Shown in pieces: positions 7,189 to 15,436 of a DNA stretch of 52,167 nt (positions are counted from its first letter, which is position 1; every line of letters starts with the position of its first letter). This DNA comes from an uncultured Oscillospiraceae bacterium (GTDB taxonomy: Bacteria; Bacillota; Clostridia; Oscillospirales; Oscillospiraceae). The position numbers and the translations under genes are program-made. Where the stretch lies: contig CATMVA010000016.1 of the NCBI GenBank assembly GCA_950075865.1, forward strand, positions 5,714-57,880, written 5' to 3'. The notes under the pieces are model-generated. The model did not search any database and was not told the DNA's origin. It saw only the letters and a list, made by a program, of their open reading frames with translations.

Positions 7189-8571
7189 GTGGCGGAGCGT
7201 TTGGCACGTTTTATTCAGGACCATTTTATCCGGGACCGGCGGCTCAACGCCACGAGGCTGGTGGCCGGCTCCTTCGCCGTCATTATTCTGGTGGGGACCC
7301 TGCTGCTGAGCCTGCCCGTGGCCACCCGGTCGGGGGAGAGCGCGGGATTTTTCAACGCCTTCTTCACCGCCACCTCGGCCACCTGCGTCACCGGGCTGGT
7401 GACGGTAGACACCTGCATCACCTGGTCGGTCTTTGGGCAGGCGGTGATCCTGCTGATGATCCAGCTGGGGGGGCTGGGCTTTATGACGGTCATCACCCTC
7501 ATCTCTCTGGCGGCCCACCGGCGGATCGGTCTGTCCGAACGGCTCATCATCATGTCCACCTTGAACCTGAACGATCTGGACGGGGTGGTGCGGGTGGTGC
7601 GCCACGCCCTGATGGGCACCGCCATTTTTGAGCTTGCCGGGGCTCTTTTGCTGAGTATCCGTATGATCCCCCGGTTCGGATTTTTCCGGGGGCTGTGGCA
7701 CGCCCTGTTCCATTCGGTGTCGGCCTTCTGCAACGCGGGGTTTGACCTTCAGGGGCTGGACACGGGGCCCTTCTCCAGCCTGTCGGGCTTTGCCGATGAC
7801 CCCATTGTGCTGCTGACCACGTCGGCTCTGGTCATCATCGGCGGGGTGGGCTTCTTTGTGTGGGAGGACATCTGCAAAAACCGCAGCTGGAAAAAGCTGA
7901 CCCGTTACAGCAAACTGGTGCTGGGCATCACGGCCTTCCTGCTGGTGGGGGGGACGGTATTTTTCCTGGGCAGCGAGTGGAGCAATCCGGCCACCTTGGG
8001 GCCCATGAGTATGGGCGAGAAGGGGCTGAACGCCTTTTTCCAGTCTGTGACTCTCCGGACCGCCGGCTTCAATGTCATCGACCAGGGGGCCATGACCGAC
8101 AACTCCATTGTCATGAGCTGTATTCTGATGTTGATCGGCGGCTCCTCGGGCTCCACCGCCGGAGGCATGAAGACCGTGACCGTGTGGGTCCTGTTCATGG
8201 TGGTGCTGAACAGCCTCCGGGGGCGGGAGAGCATCGTCTACCGGGGGCGGACCCTGCCTCTCCGCCGGGCCATGAACGCTATCACACTATTTCTGATGGT
8301 GAGTTTTCTGTTTCTGGCCGGGTCCATGCTCATCTCTTTGACCCATGAGGCTACCTTCCTCCAGGCTGCCTACGAGACGGCTTCGGCCCTGGGCACGGTG
8401 GGGTTGACCACCGGCATCACCCCACATTTGGCCCGGCCTGCTCAGGTACTGCTGGCAGTGCTGATGTATACGGGGCGGGTGGGCATTCTGTCGGTGTCCA
8501 TCGCCTTTGTAAATCAGAAGCAGGGCAGTCTGGATATCAAGTATCCGGAATTTCCTATTATGATCGGCTGA
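7189..8571 (+). CDS. ktrB: Potassium uptake channel subunit KtrB/TrkH
   Basis: A 460-residue membrane protein of the Trk/Ktr superfamily that carries potassium inward, coupled to sodium in KtrB. All four pore-loop repeats are visible with their filter Gly: TATSATCVTGL, SVSAFCNAGF, SVTLRTAGFN and TASALGTVGLT. About eight to ten membrane helices surround them. Translation starts at a GTG at 7189 after GAAAAGGGGG. The ktrA gene follows by 13 bases, giving the usual two-subunit system at the cytoplasmic membrane. The symbol rests on this pairing and on length; TrkH would be the alternative name. Confidence 0.93.
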   Translation: MAERLARFIQDHFIRDRRLNATRLVAGSFAVIILVGTLLLSLPVATRSGESAGFFNAFFTATSATCVTGLVTVDTCITWSVFGQAVILLMIQLGGLGFMTVITLISLAAHRRIGLSERLIIMSTLNLNDLDGVVRVVRHALMGTAIFELAGALLLSIRMIPRFGFFRGLWHALFHSVSAFCNAGFDLQGLDTGPFSSLSGFADDPIVLLTTSALVIIGGVGFFVWEDICKNRSWKKLTRYSKLVLGITAFLLVGGTVFFLGSEWSNPATLGPMSMGEKGLNAFFQSVTLRTAGFNVIDQGAMTDNSIVMSCILMLIGGSSGSTAGGMKTVTVWVLFMVVLNSLRGRESIVYRGRTLPLRRAMNAITLFLMVSFLFLAGSMLISLTHEATFLQAAYETASALGTVGLTTGITPHLARPAQVLLAVLMYTGRVGILSVSIAFVNQKQGSLDIKYPEFPIMIG

Positions 8572-8584
8572 AAGGAGTTTTACC

Positions 8585-9235
8585 ATGAAGACTTTTGCTG
8601 TCATCGGACTGGGCCGGTTTGGCGCCGCCATCGCCCTGGAGCTTTCCTCTCTGGGCCATGAGGTCATGGCCGTGGATACGGACGAGGACAAGGTCCGGCA
8701 GGTGGCTGACAAGGTGACCCACGCGGTCACGGCCGATGCCCGGAAGCTGGAGGTGCTCCAGGCTCTGGGGCTCCGGAATTTTGACTGCGCCGTGGTGGCC
8801 ATGGGGGGCGATGTGGGCAACTCGGCCCTTGTTACCCTGAACCTGAAGGAGTTGGGCATCCCCCAGGTGGTGTGCAAGGCCCAGAGCCATGTCCACCGGA
8901 AGGTGCTGGAGAAGATCGGGGCCGACCGGGTCATTTTCCCTGAGCACGAAATGGGCCAGAAGGTGGCCCAGGGGCTGTCCTCCTCCAGTGTGCTGAACTT
9001 TATTGAATTTTCCGAGGACTACGGCATCGTGGAGCTGGAAGCGCCCAGCTCCTGGCGGGGGAAGACTCTGCGGGAGCTGGACGTGCGAAACGCCTTCCAT
9101 GTGACGGTCATCGCCCTGCGCCGGAACGGGACCCTGGACGTGTCCCCCCGGGCCGATGTGCCCATCGAGGCCGGAGACAATGTGGTGGCCCTGGGCCGCA
9201 GCGAGGATATCAACCGGCTCCATGAGGTGAGCTGA
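8585..9235 (+). CDS. ktrA: Potassium uptake regulatory subunit KtrA/TrkA
   Basis: A 216-residue cytoplasmic RCK protein. The N-terminal Rossmann domain has the nucleotide motif GLGRFGAA; ATP/ADP binding gates the channel in studied homologues. The C-terminal RCK_C domain (about 135-216), the site of c-di-AMP binding in several Firmicutes, ends with the VALGRSEDI segment. One domain pair, not two as in enteric TrkA, supports KtrA. An AAAGGAG site precedes the ATG. Its stop overlaps the start of the next gene by one base (TGATG), so the methyltransferase is translationally coupled. Confidence 0.93.
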   Translation: MKTFAVIGLGRFGAAIALELSSLGHEVMAVDTDEDKVRQVADKVTHAVTADARKLEVLQALGLRNFDCAVVAMGGDVGNSALVTLNLKELGIPQVVCKAQSHVHRKVLEKIGADRVIFPEHEMGQKVAQGLSSSSVLNFIEFSEDYGIVELEAPSSWRGKTLRELDVRNAFHVTVIALRRNGTLDVSPRADVPIEAGDNVVALGRSEDINRLHEVS

Positions 9236-9993
9236 TGGACATGATCACCAGCCGGAAAAATCCGGTTTTCCAGAGGATCCGGAAGCTGAATTCCTCCAAC
9301 TCCTTCCGGCGGCAGCAGGGGCTGTTCGTCTGCGAGGGCCCCAAGCTGCTGGAGGAGGCTGTGAAATGGGGGGCGTCCATCGAGACGGTGGTGAAGATCC
9401 CGGAATTTGACCTGCCCGCGGGTCTTGGCTGCCGGGTGGTGGAGACCCCCTATGACGTGCTCTCTTCGGTCACAGACACGGTGACCCCCCAGAAGGTGCT
9501 TTTCACCTGTACCCTGCCCGATACCGCCCTGCCCAACACCCTGGAGAAGGGCCGGTACCTGGTGCTGGATGGAGTCCAGGATCCGGGGAACATCGGGACT
9601 ATCTGGCGGACGGCCGATGCGCTGGGGGCCTCTGGCCTGCTGCTGGCCGGGCCCTGTGGGGAGCCCTTCGCCCCCAAGGCCGTTCGGGCCTCCATGGGGG
9701 CCTGCTTCCGGCTTCCCGTCTGGCACGGGGAGCGGCAGGCGGTGGCCGGGCTCCTGCAAAAAAGCGGCATCCCCCTCTACGCCACCGCCCTCCGGGTGGA
9801 TACGGCGGATGTGCGGGAGGAGGACCTGTCCCGGGCCGCCGTGGTCATCGGCAGTGAGGGGCAGGGCATTTCGGAGGAGCTGCTGGGGCTGTGCGAGAAG
9901 ACCCTGAAGATCCCTATGGAATCCAGATGTGAATCCCTCAACGCCGCCATGGCGGCGGCCATCGTATTGTGGGAGGGGTACCGGAACAGATAG
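9235..9993 (+). CDS. TrmH/SpoU family RNA 2'-O-methyltransferase
   Basis: A 252-residue SPOUT enzyme that transfers methyl from SAM to a ribose 2'-OH in rRNA or tRNA. A short N-terminal substrate-binding domain (about 1-90) precedes the knotted SpoU domain with motif 1 (DPGNIGTIWRTADALG), motif 2 (VIGSEGQGIS) and motif 3 (IPMESRCESLNAAMA). The exact target base cannot be read from sequence. It overlaps ktrA by one base; an ATG two codons later at 9241 is a possible alternative start. dprA follows by 15 bases. A second SpoU gene lies at 36931. Confidence 0.9.
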   Translation: MDMITSRKNPVFQRIRKLNSSNSFRRQQGLFVCEGPKLLEEAVKWGASIETVVKIPEFDLPAGLGCRVVETPYDVLSSVTDTVTPQKVLFTCTLPDTALPNTLEKGRYLVLDGVQDPGNIGTIWRTADALGASGLLLAGPCGEPFAPKAVRASMGACFRLPVWHGERQAVAGLLQKSGIPLYATALRVDTADVREEDLSRAAVVIGSEGQGISEELLGLCEKTLKIPMESRCESLNAAMAAAIVLWEGYRNR

Positions 9994-10008
9994 AGAGGAG
10001 GTCCTTCC

Positions 10009-11229
10009 ATGGCAAACCTGAAATATTTTCTATGGCTCACCACCCGGAAGGGCTTTCAGGCGGGGGAGGCCAGCGCGCTGCTCTCCCATTTCGGGACGCC
10101 CGAGGCGGTCTACTTTGCCCCCGAGGAAGAATATGGATTGCTGGGGATCATGGGGGACAAACGGGCGGCTCTGCTGGACAAGGACCTGTCCGGGGCTGAG
10201 AGGATCCTGGCCGACTGTGACCGTCTCGGCATTCACATCATGACCATCCAGGACGCCGACTACCCCGAGCGGCTGGCCCAGATCGACGATCCGCCCGCCG
10301 TGCTCTACTGGAAGGGGAAAGCCCCCATGGTGGACGACTGTCTGACCATTGCCGTGGTGGGTACACGGAAGTGCAGCGAATACGGGGAGATCCAGGCGGG
10401 GAAGCTGGGCCTGGAGCTGGCCCGGAACGGGGTCACCCTGGTCTCCGGCATGGCCGAGGGCATCGACTCCTTCGGCCTGCGGGGCGCGTTGAAGGGAAAC
10501 GGCACGGTCATCAGCGTGCTGGGGGGCGGTCTGGACATCGTCTACCCCAGAAAGAACAGGTGGCTTTATGAGGACGTGATGGCCGCCGGCACCCTGATGA
10601 GCGAGTACCCGCCGGGGACCGAGCACGCCGGACACCATTTCCCCGTACGGAACCGGATCCTCTCGGGCCTTTCCGTGGGGGTTGTGGTGGTGGAGGCGGG
10701 GGAGCCCAGCGGCGCCCTGATCACCGCCCGGCTGGCCCTGAACCAGAACCGGGAGGTCTTTGCATACTCCGGCCCAGCGAACGCGGCCGCCAGTCTGGGC
10801 TGCAACCGGCTGATCCAGCGCGGCGAGGCCAAGCTGGTCCTGTCGGCTCAGGACGTTCTCAGCGAGTTCGCCCCCCTCTATTCGGGGCGGATGAAGAGGC
10901 TCCCGCCCATGGACGAGGAGGCCGCCCGGGAGCGGCTGGAGGTGCTGAAAAATACCCGGCCCCAGCAGGCGGCCGCGGAAAAAGTGGTTGACAAGGAGCC
11001 CGAACGGGCATATATTTCTGTATCGGACGATCCCGGCGCCTTTACCGACGACGAGCGGGATATCCTGATGAGCATCGAAAAGCGAAGCCTGACGGCCGAC
11101 GACATCGCCGAGACCGCCCAGATCCCCGCCCGGCGGGTGCTCTCCGCCCTCACCATGCTCCAGCTCCGGGATCTGGTGGAGGAGAAGCCGGGCAAGCGTT
11201 TTTACGCGAAGGTCATTCTGAAGCCCTGA
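10009..11229 (+). CDS. dprA: DNA processing protein DprA
   Basis: A 406-residue DprA/Smf. The Rossmann-like core binds incoming single-stranded DNA and loads RecA during transformation. Typical segments are VSGMAEGIDSFGLRGAL, VLGGGLDIVYPRKN, SEYPPGTEHAGHHFPVRNRI and the GEPSGALITA stretch. The final 60 or so residues look like the winged-helix domain found in many DprA proteins. A GAGAGGAGG site precedes the ATG. Its place directly before topA and trmFO is the conserved Firmicutes order (smf-topA-gid in B. subtilis). Other competence genes are not in the window. Confidence 0.95.
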   Translation: MANLKYFLWLTTRKGFQAGEASALLSHFGTPEAVYFAPEEEYGLLGIMGDKRAALLDKDLSGAERILADCDRLGIHIMTIQDADYPERLAQIDDPPAVLYWKGKAPMVDDCLTIAVVGTRKCSEYGEIQAGKLGLELARNGVTLVSGMAEGIDSFGLRGALKGNGTVISVLGGGLDIVYPRKNRWLYEDVMAAGTLMSEYPPGTEHAGHHFPVRNRILSGLSVGVVVVEAGEPSGALITARLALNQNREVFAYSGPANAAASLGCNRLIQRGEAKLVLSAQDVLSEFAPLYSGRMKRLPPMDEEAARERLEVLKNTRPQQAAAEKVVDKEPERAYISVSDDPGAFTDDERDILMSIEKRSLTADDIAETAQIPARRVLSALTMLQLRDLVEEKPGKRFYAKVILKP

Positions 11230-11267
11230 GCAAGGGGCGTCAAGTATACGCATTTTGGAGGTAAGCT

Positions 11268-13502
11268 GTGGCTACGACAACGAAGAACGACTTGGTCATC
11301 GTGGAGTCTCCCGCCAAGGCCAAGACCATCACCAAATACCTGGGGCCGGGCTATGAGGTCAAGGCCTCCATGGGTCACGTCCGGGACCTGCCCAAGAGCA
11401 AGATCAGCGTGGACGTGGACCACGACTTCGCCGTGGACTACCAGCCCATCGAGGGTAAGGGCGATGTGATCAACGACCTGAAGCGGACGGCCAAGAAGAG
11501 CGGCAGGGTCTATCTGGCCACCGACCCTGACCGGGAGGGGGAGGCCATCTCCTGGCACCTGAAGGAGCTGCTGGGCCTGCCCGACGAGAGTACCTACCGG
11601 GTCACCTTTAACGAGATCACCAAGAAGGTGGTCAATGAGGCCATTGCCTCCCCCCGGCAGATCGATATGGATCTGGTGGACGCCCAGCAGGCCCGCCGTG
11701 TGCTGGACCGGGTGGTGGGCTACCAGATATCCCCCTACCTGTGGAAGAAGATCCGCCGGGGGCTCTCGGCCGGACGGGTCCAGTCGGTGGCCACCCGGCT
11801 GGTGTGCGAGCGGGAGGAGGAGATCCGCTCCTTTGAGGCCCAGGAGTATTGGTCCCTGGACGCTCTGCTGGAGCGGATCAAGCCCAATGTGGGAAAGTTT
11901 ACCGCCCAGTTCTACGGGAAAGAGAAGAAGCAGGAGCTTCACTCGGAGGCCGAGGTCAATGCCGTCATGGACACGGTGAAGGGGGCCGAATTCACGGTCT
12001 CCGACGTGAAGCGGCAGGAGAAGACCCGGAACCCTGCCCCTCCCTTCACCACCTCTACCCTCCAGCAGGAGGCCAGCCGCAAGCTGGGCATGTCCCCCCG
12101 GCGGACCATGGCGGTGGCCCAGCAGCTCTATGAGGGCGTGGACATCACCGGAGAGGGCACCGTGGGTCTGATCACCTATATGCGTACCGACTCCCTCCGG
12201 CTCTCCGAGGAGGCCACAGCGGCTGCCAGGAGCTTTATCCTGGGCCGCTACGGCAAGGAGTACTATCCGGGCAAGGCGCGGGTCTACAAGGCCCGGGAGG
12301 GGGCTCAGGACGCCCACGAGGCCATCCGGCCCTCCAACGTGACGCTGGAGCCCGACGAGATCAAAAAGGACCTGACGGCCGAGCAGTACCGGCTCTACAA
12401 GCTGATCTGGAGCCGGTTCCTGGCCTGCCAGATGTCCTCCGCCCTTTTTGACAGCGTGACCATCGAGGCGGCGGCTGCCGACTACCGGTTCCGGGCCACC
12501 CACTCCGACCTGAAATTCTCCGGTTATATGGCTGTCTATGTGGAGGGGAAGGATGAGGAGGAGGACGAGGACCGCTCCCCGCTGCCTGATCTGAAGGTGG
12601 GGGAGAGCCTGAAGCTGAATGGACTGAAGCCCCAACAGCATTTCACCCAGCCTCCGGCCCGTTACACCGAGGCCAGCCTTATCAAGGCTCTGGAGGAGAA
12701 GGGCATCGGGCGGCCCTCCACCTACGCCCCCACCATCTCCACCATTGAGAGCCGGGAGTATGTGGTCAAGGAGGGGAAGTACCTCCGGTCCACCCCATTG
12801 GGGGAGACCGTCAACACGGTGATGAAGGACAAGTTCCCCGACATCGTGGACTATGACTTCACCGCCCAGATGGAGGAGAAGCTGGACAACGTGGAGAAGG
12901 GCAAGGAAAACTGGAAGGACCTGATGCGGGACTTTTACGGGGACTTCTCCAGGGAGCTGGAGGCCGCCGAGCGGGACGACAGCGGCCGGGTGAAGGTGCC
13001 CGACGAGGTCAGCGAGGAGGTCTGCCCGGTGTGCGGGCGGAACCTGGTGTTCAAGTCGGGCCGGTTCGGCCGGTTCTTAGCCTGCCCCGGCTTCCCCGAG
13101 TGTAACTACACCCAGCCCATCGTGGAGCAGATGCCCGGCAAGTGTCCCCGCTGCGGCGGACGGCTGATGAAGCGCACGGGCAAGAGCAAGCGGACCGGAA
13201 AGCAGTACACTTACTACGGCTGCGAATACAACATCATCCGGGAGGGCAACTCCCACGCCAAGTGCGACTTCATGACTTTCGATGTGCCGGTGGAGCAGAA
13301 CTGTCCCTCCTGCGGACAGACCATGTTCAAGCTCTCGGGCCGGGGGGCCCGGAAGCCCTTCTGCATCAATGCCGGGTGTCCCAACTTCCTCCCCGAGGAT
13401 CAGCGGGGCTACTACAAGAAGAAGGACGAGGGCGACGGGGAGAAGAAGCCCGCGGCCAAGAAGAAAACCACGGCGAAAAAGACGGCCACGAAAAAGAAGT
13501 GA
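11268..13502 (+). CDS. topA: DNA topoisomerase I
   Basis: A 744-residue type IA topoisomerase that relaxes negative supercoils. The N-terminal TOPRIM domain holds VIVESPAKAKT and the DPDREGE acidic cluster; the active-site Tyr is about residue 304 in ITYMRTDS. Three C-terminal zinc-ribbon modules follow: CPVCG with CPGFPEC, CPRCG with GCEY and a later Cys, and CPSCG with CINAGCP. The protein ends in a Lys/Ala-rich tail that may bind DNA or RNA polymerase. Translation starts at a GTG with a GGAGGT site five bases away. It is 38 bases from dprA. Confidence 0.97.
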   Translation: MATTTKNDLVIVESPAKAKTITKYLGPGYEVKASMGHVRDLPKSKISVDVDHDFAVDYQPIEGKGDVINDLKRTAKKSGRVYLATDPDREGEAISWHLKELLGLPDESTYRVTFNEITKKVVNEAIASPRQIDMDLVDAQQARRVLDRVVGYQISPYLWKKIRRGLSAGRVQSVATRLVCEREEEIRSFEAQEYWSLDALLERIKPNVGKFTAQFYGKEKKQELHSEAEVNAVMDTVKGAEFTVSDVKRQEKTRNPAPPFTTSTLQQEASRKLGMSPRRTMAVAQQLYEGVDITGEGTVGLITYMRTDSLRLSEEATAAARSFILGRYGKEYYPGKARVYKAREGAQDAHEAIRPSNVTLEPDEIKKDLTAEQYRLYKLIWSRFLACQMSSALFDSVTIEAAAADYRFRATHSDLKFSGYMAVYVEGKDEEEDEDRSPLPDLKVGESLKLNGLKPQQHFTQPPARYTEASLIKALEEKGIGRPSTYAPTISTIESREYVVKEGKYLRSTPLGETVNTVMKDKFPDIVDYDFTAQMEEKLDNVEKGKENWKDLMRDFYGDFSRELEAAERDDSGRVKVPDEVSEEVCPVCGRNLVFKSGRFGRFLACPGFPECNYTQPIVEQMPGKCPRCGGRLMKRTGKSKRTGKQYTYYGCEYNIIREGNSHAKCDFMTFDVPVEQNCPSCGQTMFKLSGRGARKPFCINAGCPNFLPEDQRGYYKKKDEGDGEKKPAAKKKTTAKKTATKKK

Positions 13503-13511
13503 GCCCGCAGA

Positions 13512-13569
13512 ACAGAGGGACGGGGTCCTTCTGTTCCAAAGGGCGGGACAGTAAGAACCGTCCCTCTGT
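13512..13569. repeat. Imperfect palindromic element between topA and trmFO
   Basis: A perfect 12-bp outer stem (13512-13523 with 13558-13569, ACAGAGGGACGG) encloses a second 7-bp stem (13531-13537 with 13545-13551). Reversed, the right half nearly copies the left half along about 26 bases. No U-tract follows, so it is not a standard terminator. GGGACGG/CCGTCCC motifs of this kind are, from memory, interspersed in several Clostridia, so it may be a small repeat element. Confidence 0.5.
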
Positions 13570-13601
13570 CCTGCTTCTGACCCGTATTTGAAAGGAGGGG
13601 A

Positions 13602-14906
13602 ATGTCCATGGACACAGTCACTGTCATCGGCGCCGGGCTGGCCGGTTGTGAGGCGGCCTGGCAGCTGGCCCGGCGGGGCATCCCCGTTCTTCTGCGGGAG
13701 ATGAAGCCCCAAAGATCTACTCCGGCCCACCATTCCCCCGGCTTTGCCGAGCTGGTGTGCTCCAACTCCCTACGATCCGACCAGCTGGAAAACGCCGTGG
13801 GGCTCCTCAAGGAGGAGTTGCGGCGGCTGGACAGCGTGATCTTACGGTGCGCCGATACCCACCGGGTGGAGGCGGGGGCCGCCCTGGCGGTGGACCGGGA
13901 GGGTTTTTCCAGGGCGGTCACTGAGGCGGTCAAAAGCCATCCCCTTATCACCGTGGAGGCGGGGGAGGTGACCGAGATCCCGGCGGGGCAGGTCATCATT
14001 GCCGCCGGGCCGCTGGCCTCAGAGGGATTGACGGCCGCCATCCAGAGGGAATTTCCGGGCAGCGGCACCCTCAACTTCTTTGACGCCGCCGCCCCGCTGG
14101 TCTCCTTCGAGTCTGTCGACATGGAGAAGGCCTGGTTCGCCTCCCGGTACGATAAGGGCACACCGGACTACATCAACTGCGCCCTGTCCAGGGAGGAGTA
14201 TCTGGCCTTCTGGCAGGAGCTCCGTATGGCCGAGGAGGCCGAGGTCCATGGTTTTGAAGACAGCCAGGTCTTCGAGGGCTGTATGCCCGTGGAGGTCATG
14301 GCCCGGCGGGGGGAGGACACCCTCCGGTACGGCCCGCTGAAGCCCAAGGGGCTCCGGGATCCCAAGACCGGAATGACCCCCTACGCTGTGGTCCAGCTCC
14401 GGAAGGACAATGCCCAAGGGAGCGTCTACAATCTGGTGGGCTTCCAGACCCACCTGAAGTGGGGGGAGCAGAAGCGGGTGTTCTCCATGATCCCCGCCCT
14501 CCAAAACGCGGAATTTCTGCGCTACGGGGTCATGCACCGGAACACCTACTTAAAGTCCCCCGGCTTTTTGGACCGCTATTATCAGGTGAAGGAGCGGCCT
14601 AACGTCATGTTCGCCGGGCAGATCACCGGGGTGGAGGGCTATGTGGAGTCGGCGGCCTCGGGGTGCCTGTGCGCCATCGAGCTTGCCCACCGGCTGCTGG
14701 GCAAGCCCCCGGCGGACTTCCCCCGGGAGACCGCCATCGGGGCCCTGGCCCTCTACATTTCGGACGAGAGCGTGGCCGATTTCCAGCCCATGAACGTGAA
14801 CTTCGGCATCATGCCCCCTTGGCCCGAGCGGGTGAAGGGAAAGCGGGAGAAGAACGCCCTCATCGCCCAAAGGGCGCTGGCGGCCTTAGAGGCTCTGGAG
14901 GTATAG
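13602..14906 (+). CDS. trmFO: tRNA (uracil-5-)-methyltransferase, folate/FAD-dependent
   Basis: A 434-residue flavoenzyme that makes 5-methyluridine at position 54 of tRNAs using methylenetetrahydrofolate and FADH2. The N-terminal dinucleotide fold reads VIGAGLAGCEAAWQLA; LVCSNSLRSD and the C-terminal GYVESAASG segment are typical of TrmFO and separate it from GidA/MnmG. An AAGGAGGGG site precedes two in-frame ATGs at 13602 and 13608; either could start. It follows topA in the conserved order. Its last 21 bases overlap the 3' end of a convergent small gene. Confidence 0.95.
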   Translation: MSMDTVTVIGAGLAGCEAAWQLARRGIPVLLREMKPQRSTPAHHSPGFAELVCSNSLRSDQLENAVGLLKEELRRLDSVILRCADTHRVEAGAALAVDREGFSRAVTEAVKSHPLITVEAGEVTEIPAGQVIIAAGPLASEGLTAAIQREFPGSGTLNFFDAAAPLVSFESVDMEKAWFASRYDKGTPDYINCALSREEYLAFWQELRMAEEAEVHGFEDSQVFEGCMPVEVMARRGEDTLRYGPLKPKGLRDPKTGMTPYAVVQLRKDNAQGSVYNLVGFQTHLKWGEQKRVFSMIPALQNAEFLRYGVMHRNTYLKSPGFLDRYYQVKERPNVMFAGQITGVEGYVESAASGCLCAIELAHRLLGKPPADFPRETAIGALALYISDESVADFQPMNVNFGIMPPWPERVKGKREKNALIAQRALAALEALEV

Positions 14907-15113
14907 GCCCAAGCGGATCAGGCGGCGGAAGAGGCGGATGCGCTCGCTGGTTTCCTTGCCGGTAACTTCCGAGATATAGTTTTCAAAGAGCTTTTCCTGT
15001 TCCGGCGTGAAGGAGGCGTAAAGGGCCTGCTCGGCCGGGTCGGGATATTTCCGGAAGGGAAGGCTTTCGTCGATCAGATAGTAGATCTGTTCCAGAAGGT
15101 CCTGGTCGGACAT
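14886..15113 (-). CDS. Small acidic protein divergent from an HTH regulator
   Basis: A 75-residue soluble acidic protein starting MSDQDLLEQIYYLIDE. The ATG at 15113 has GAGGTG six bases upstream. I do not recognise it with confidence; it faintly resembles the small DUF6809-type proteins of Clostridia in its PEQEKLFENYISEV segment, which is tentative. It is transcribed divergently from an XRE-type regulator and shares a 14-bp palindrome with it, so it is probably the regulator's target or partner. Its 3' end overlaps trmFO by 21 bases on the opposite strand. A toxin-antitoxin role is conceivable but unsupported by sequence. Confidence 0.7.
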   Translation of the reverse strand: MSDQDLLEQIYYLIDESLPFRKYPDPAEQALYASFTPEQEKLFENYISEVTGKETSERIRLFRRLIRLGLYLQSL

Positions 15114-15124
15114 CGTTATCACCT

Positions 15125-15171
15125 CACTAATAAGATGAATACAGGATATCATCTTATTAGTGAATTGTCAA
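15125..15171. promoter_or_regulatory. Palindromic operator and divergent promoter
   Basis: A perfect 14-bp inverted repeat (15125-15138 with 15149-15162; CACTAATAAGATGA) has a 10-base centre. On the minus strand, TTGACA (15171-15166), 17 bases and TATCCT form a promoter whose spacer is one arm of the repeat. A bound regulator would block it, and probably also the regulator's own promoter. Confidence 0.8.
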
Positions 15172-15181
15172 GGGGGTTTCT

Positions 15182-15400
15182 ATGACTACCAAAGAAATTT
15201 TTTCTCAGCGGATGCGGGAACTCCGCAAGGAGACGAAAGAACCCCAGAGAATTCTGGCCGATATTCTTGATGTCAGCATCAACCAGATCAGCGAGATGGA
15301 GAAGGGTACCAGAATGACAACGCTGGAAAAATTGCCCATTATTTGCCGCCATTACAACGTTTCCGCCGACTATCTATTGGGACTGAGCGACGAGAGATAG
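15182..15400 (+). CDS. XRE-family helix-turn-helix regulator
   Basis: A 72-residue protein made almost wholly of a Cro/CI-type HTH: RMRELRKETKEPQRILADILDV, then INQISEMEKGTRMTTLEKL and the final YNVSADYLLGLSDER segment usual for this family. It should bind DNA as a dimer. An AGGGGG site lies five bases before the ATG. The 14-bp palindrome immediately upstream is the likely binding site, giving control of both itself and the divergent small gene. plsX follows on the same strand by 36 bases, so read-through into plsX is possible. Confidence 0.9.
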   Translation: MTTKEIFSQRMRELRKETKEPQRILADILDVSINQISEMEKGTRMTTLEKLPIICRHYNVSADYLLGLSDER

Positions 15401-15436
15401 GTCCCAGGTCCCACGGAAAAAAGAAGGGAGAACGCT

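Noticed and set aside
7048..7207. N-terminal extension of the orphan gene into the ktrB start
   Set aside because: It would cover the ktrB promoter and start codon; no ribosome site is present there.
14886..15400. Calling the HTH/small-protein pair a toxin-antitoxin system
   Set aside because: No toxin fold is recognised in the acidic protein; only layout and operator support it, so it is reported as a finding and not as a call.
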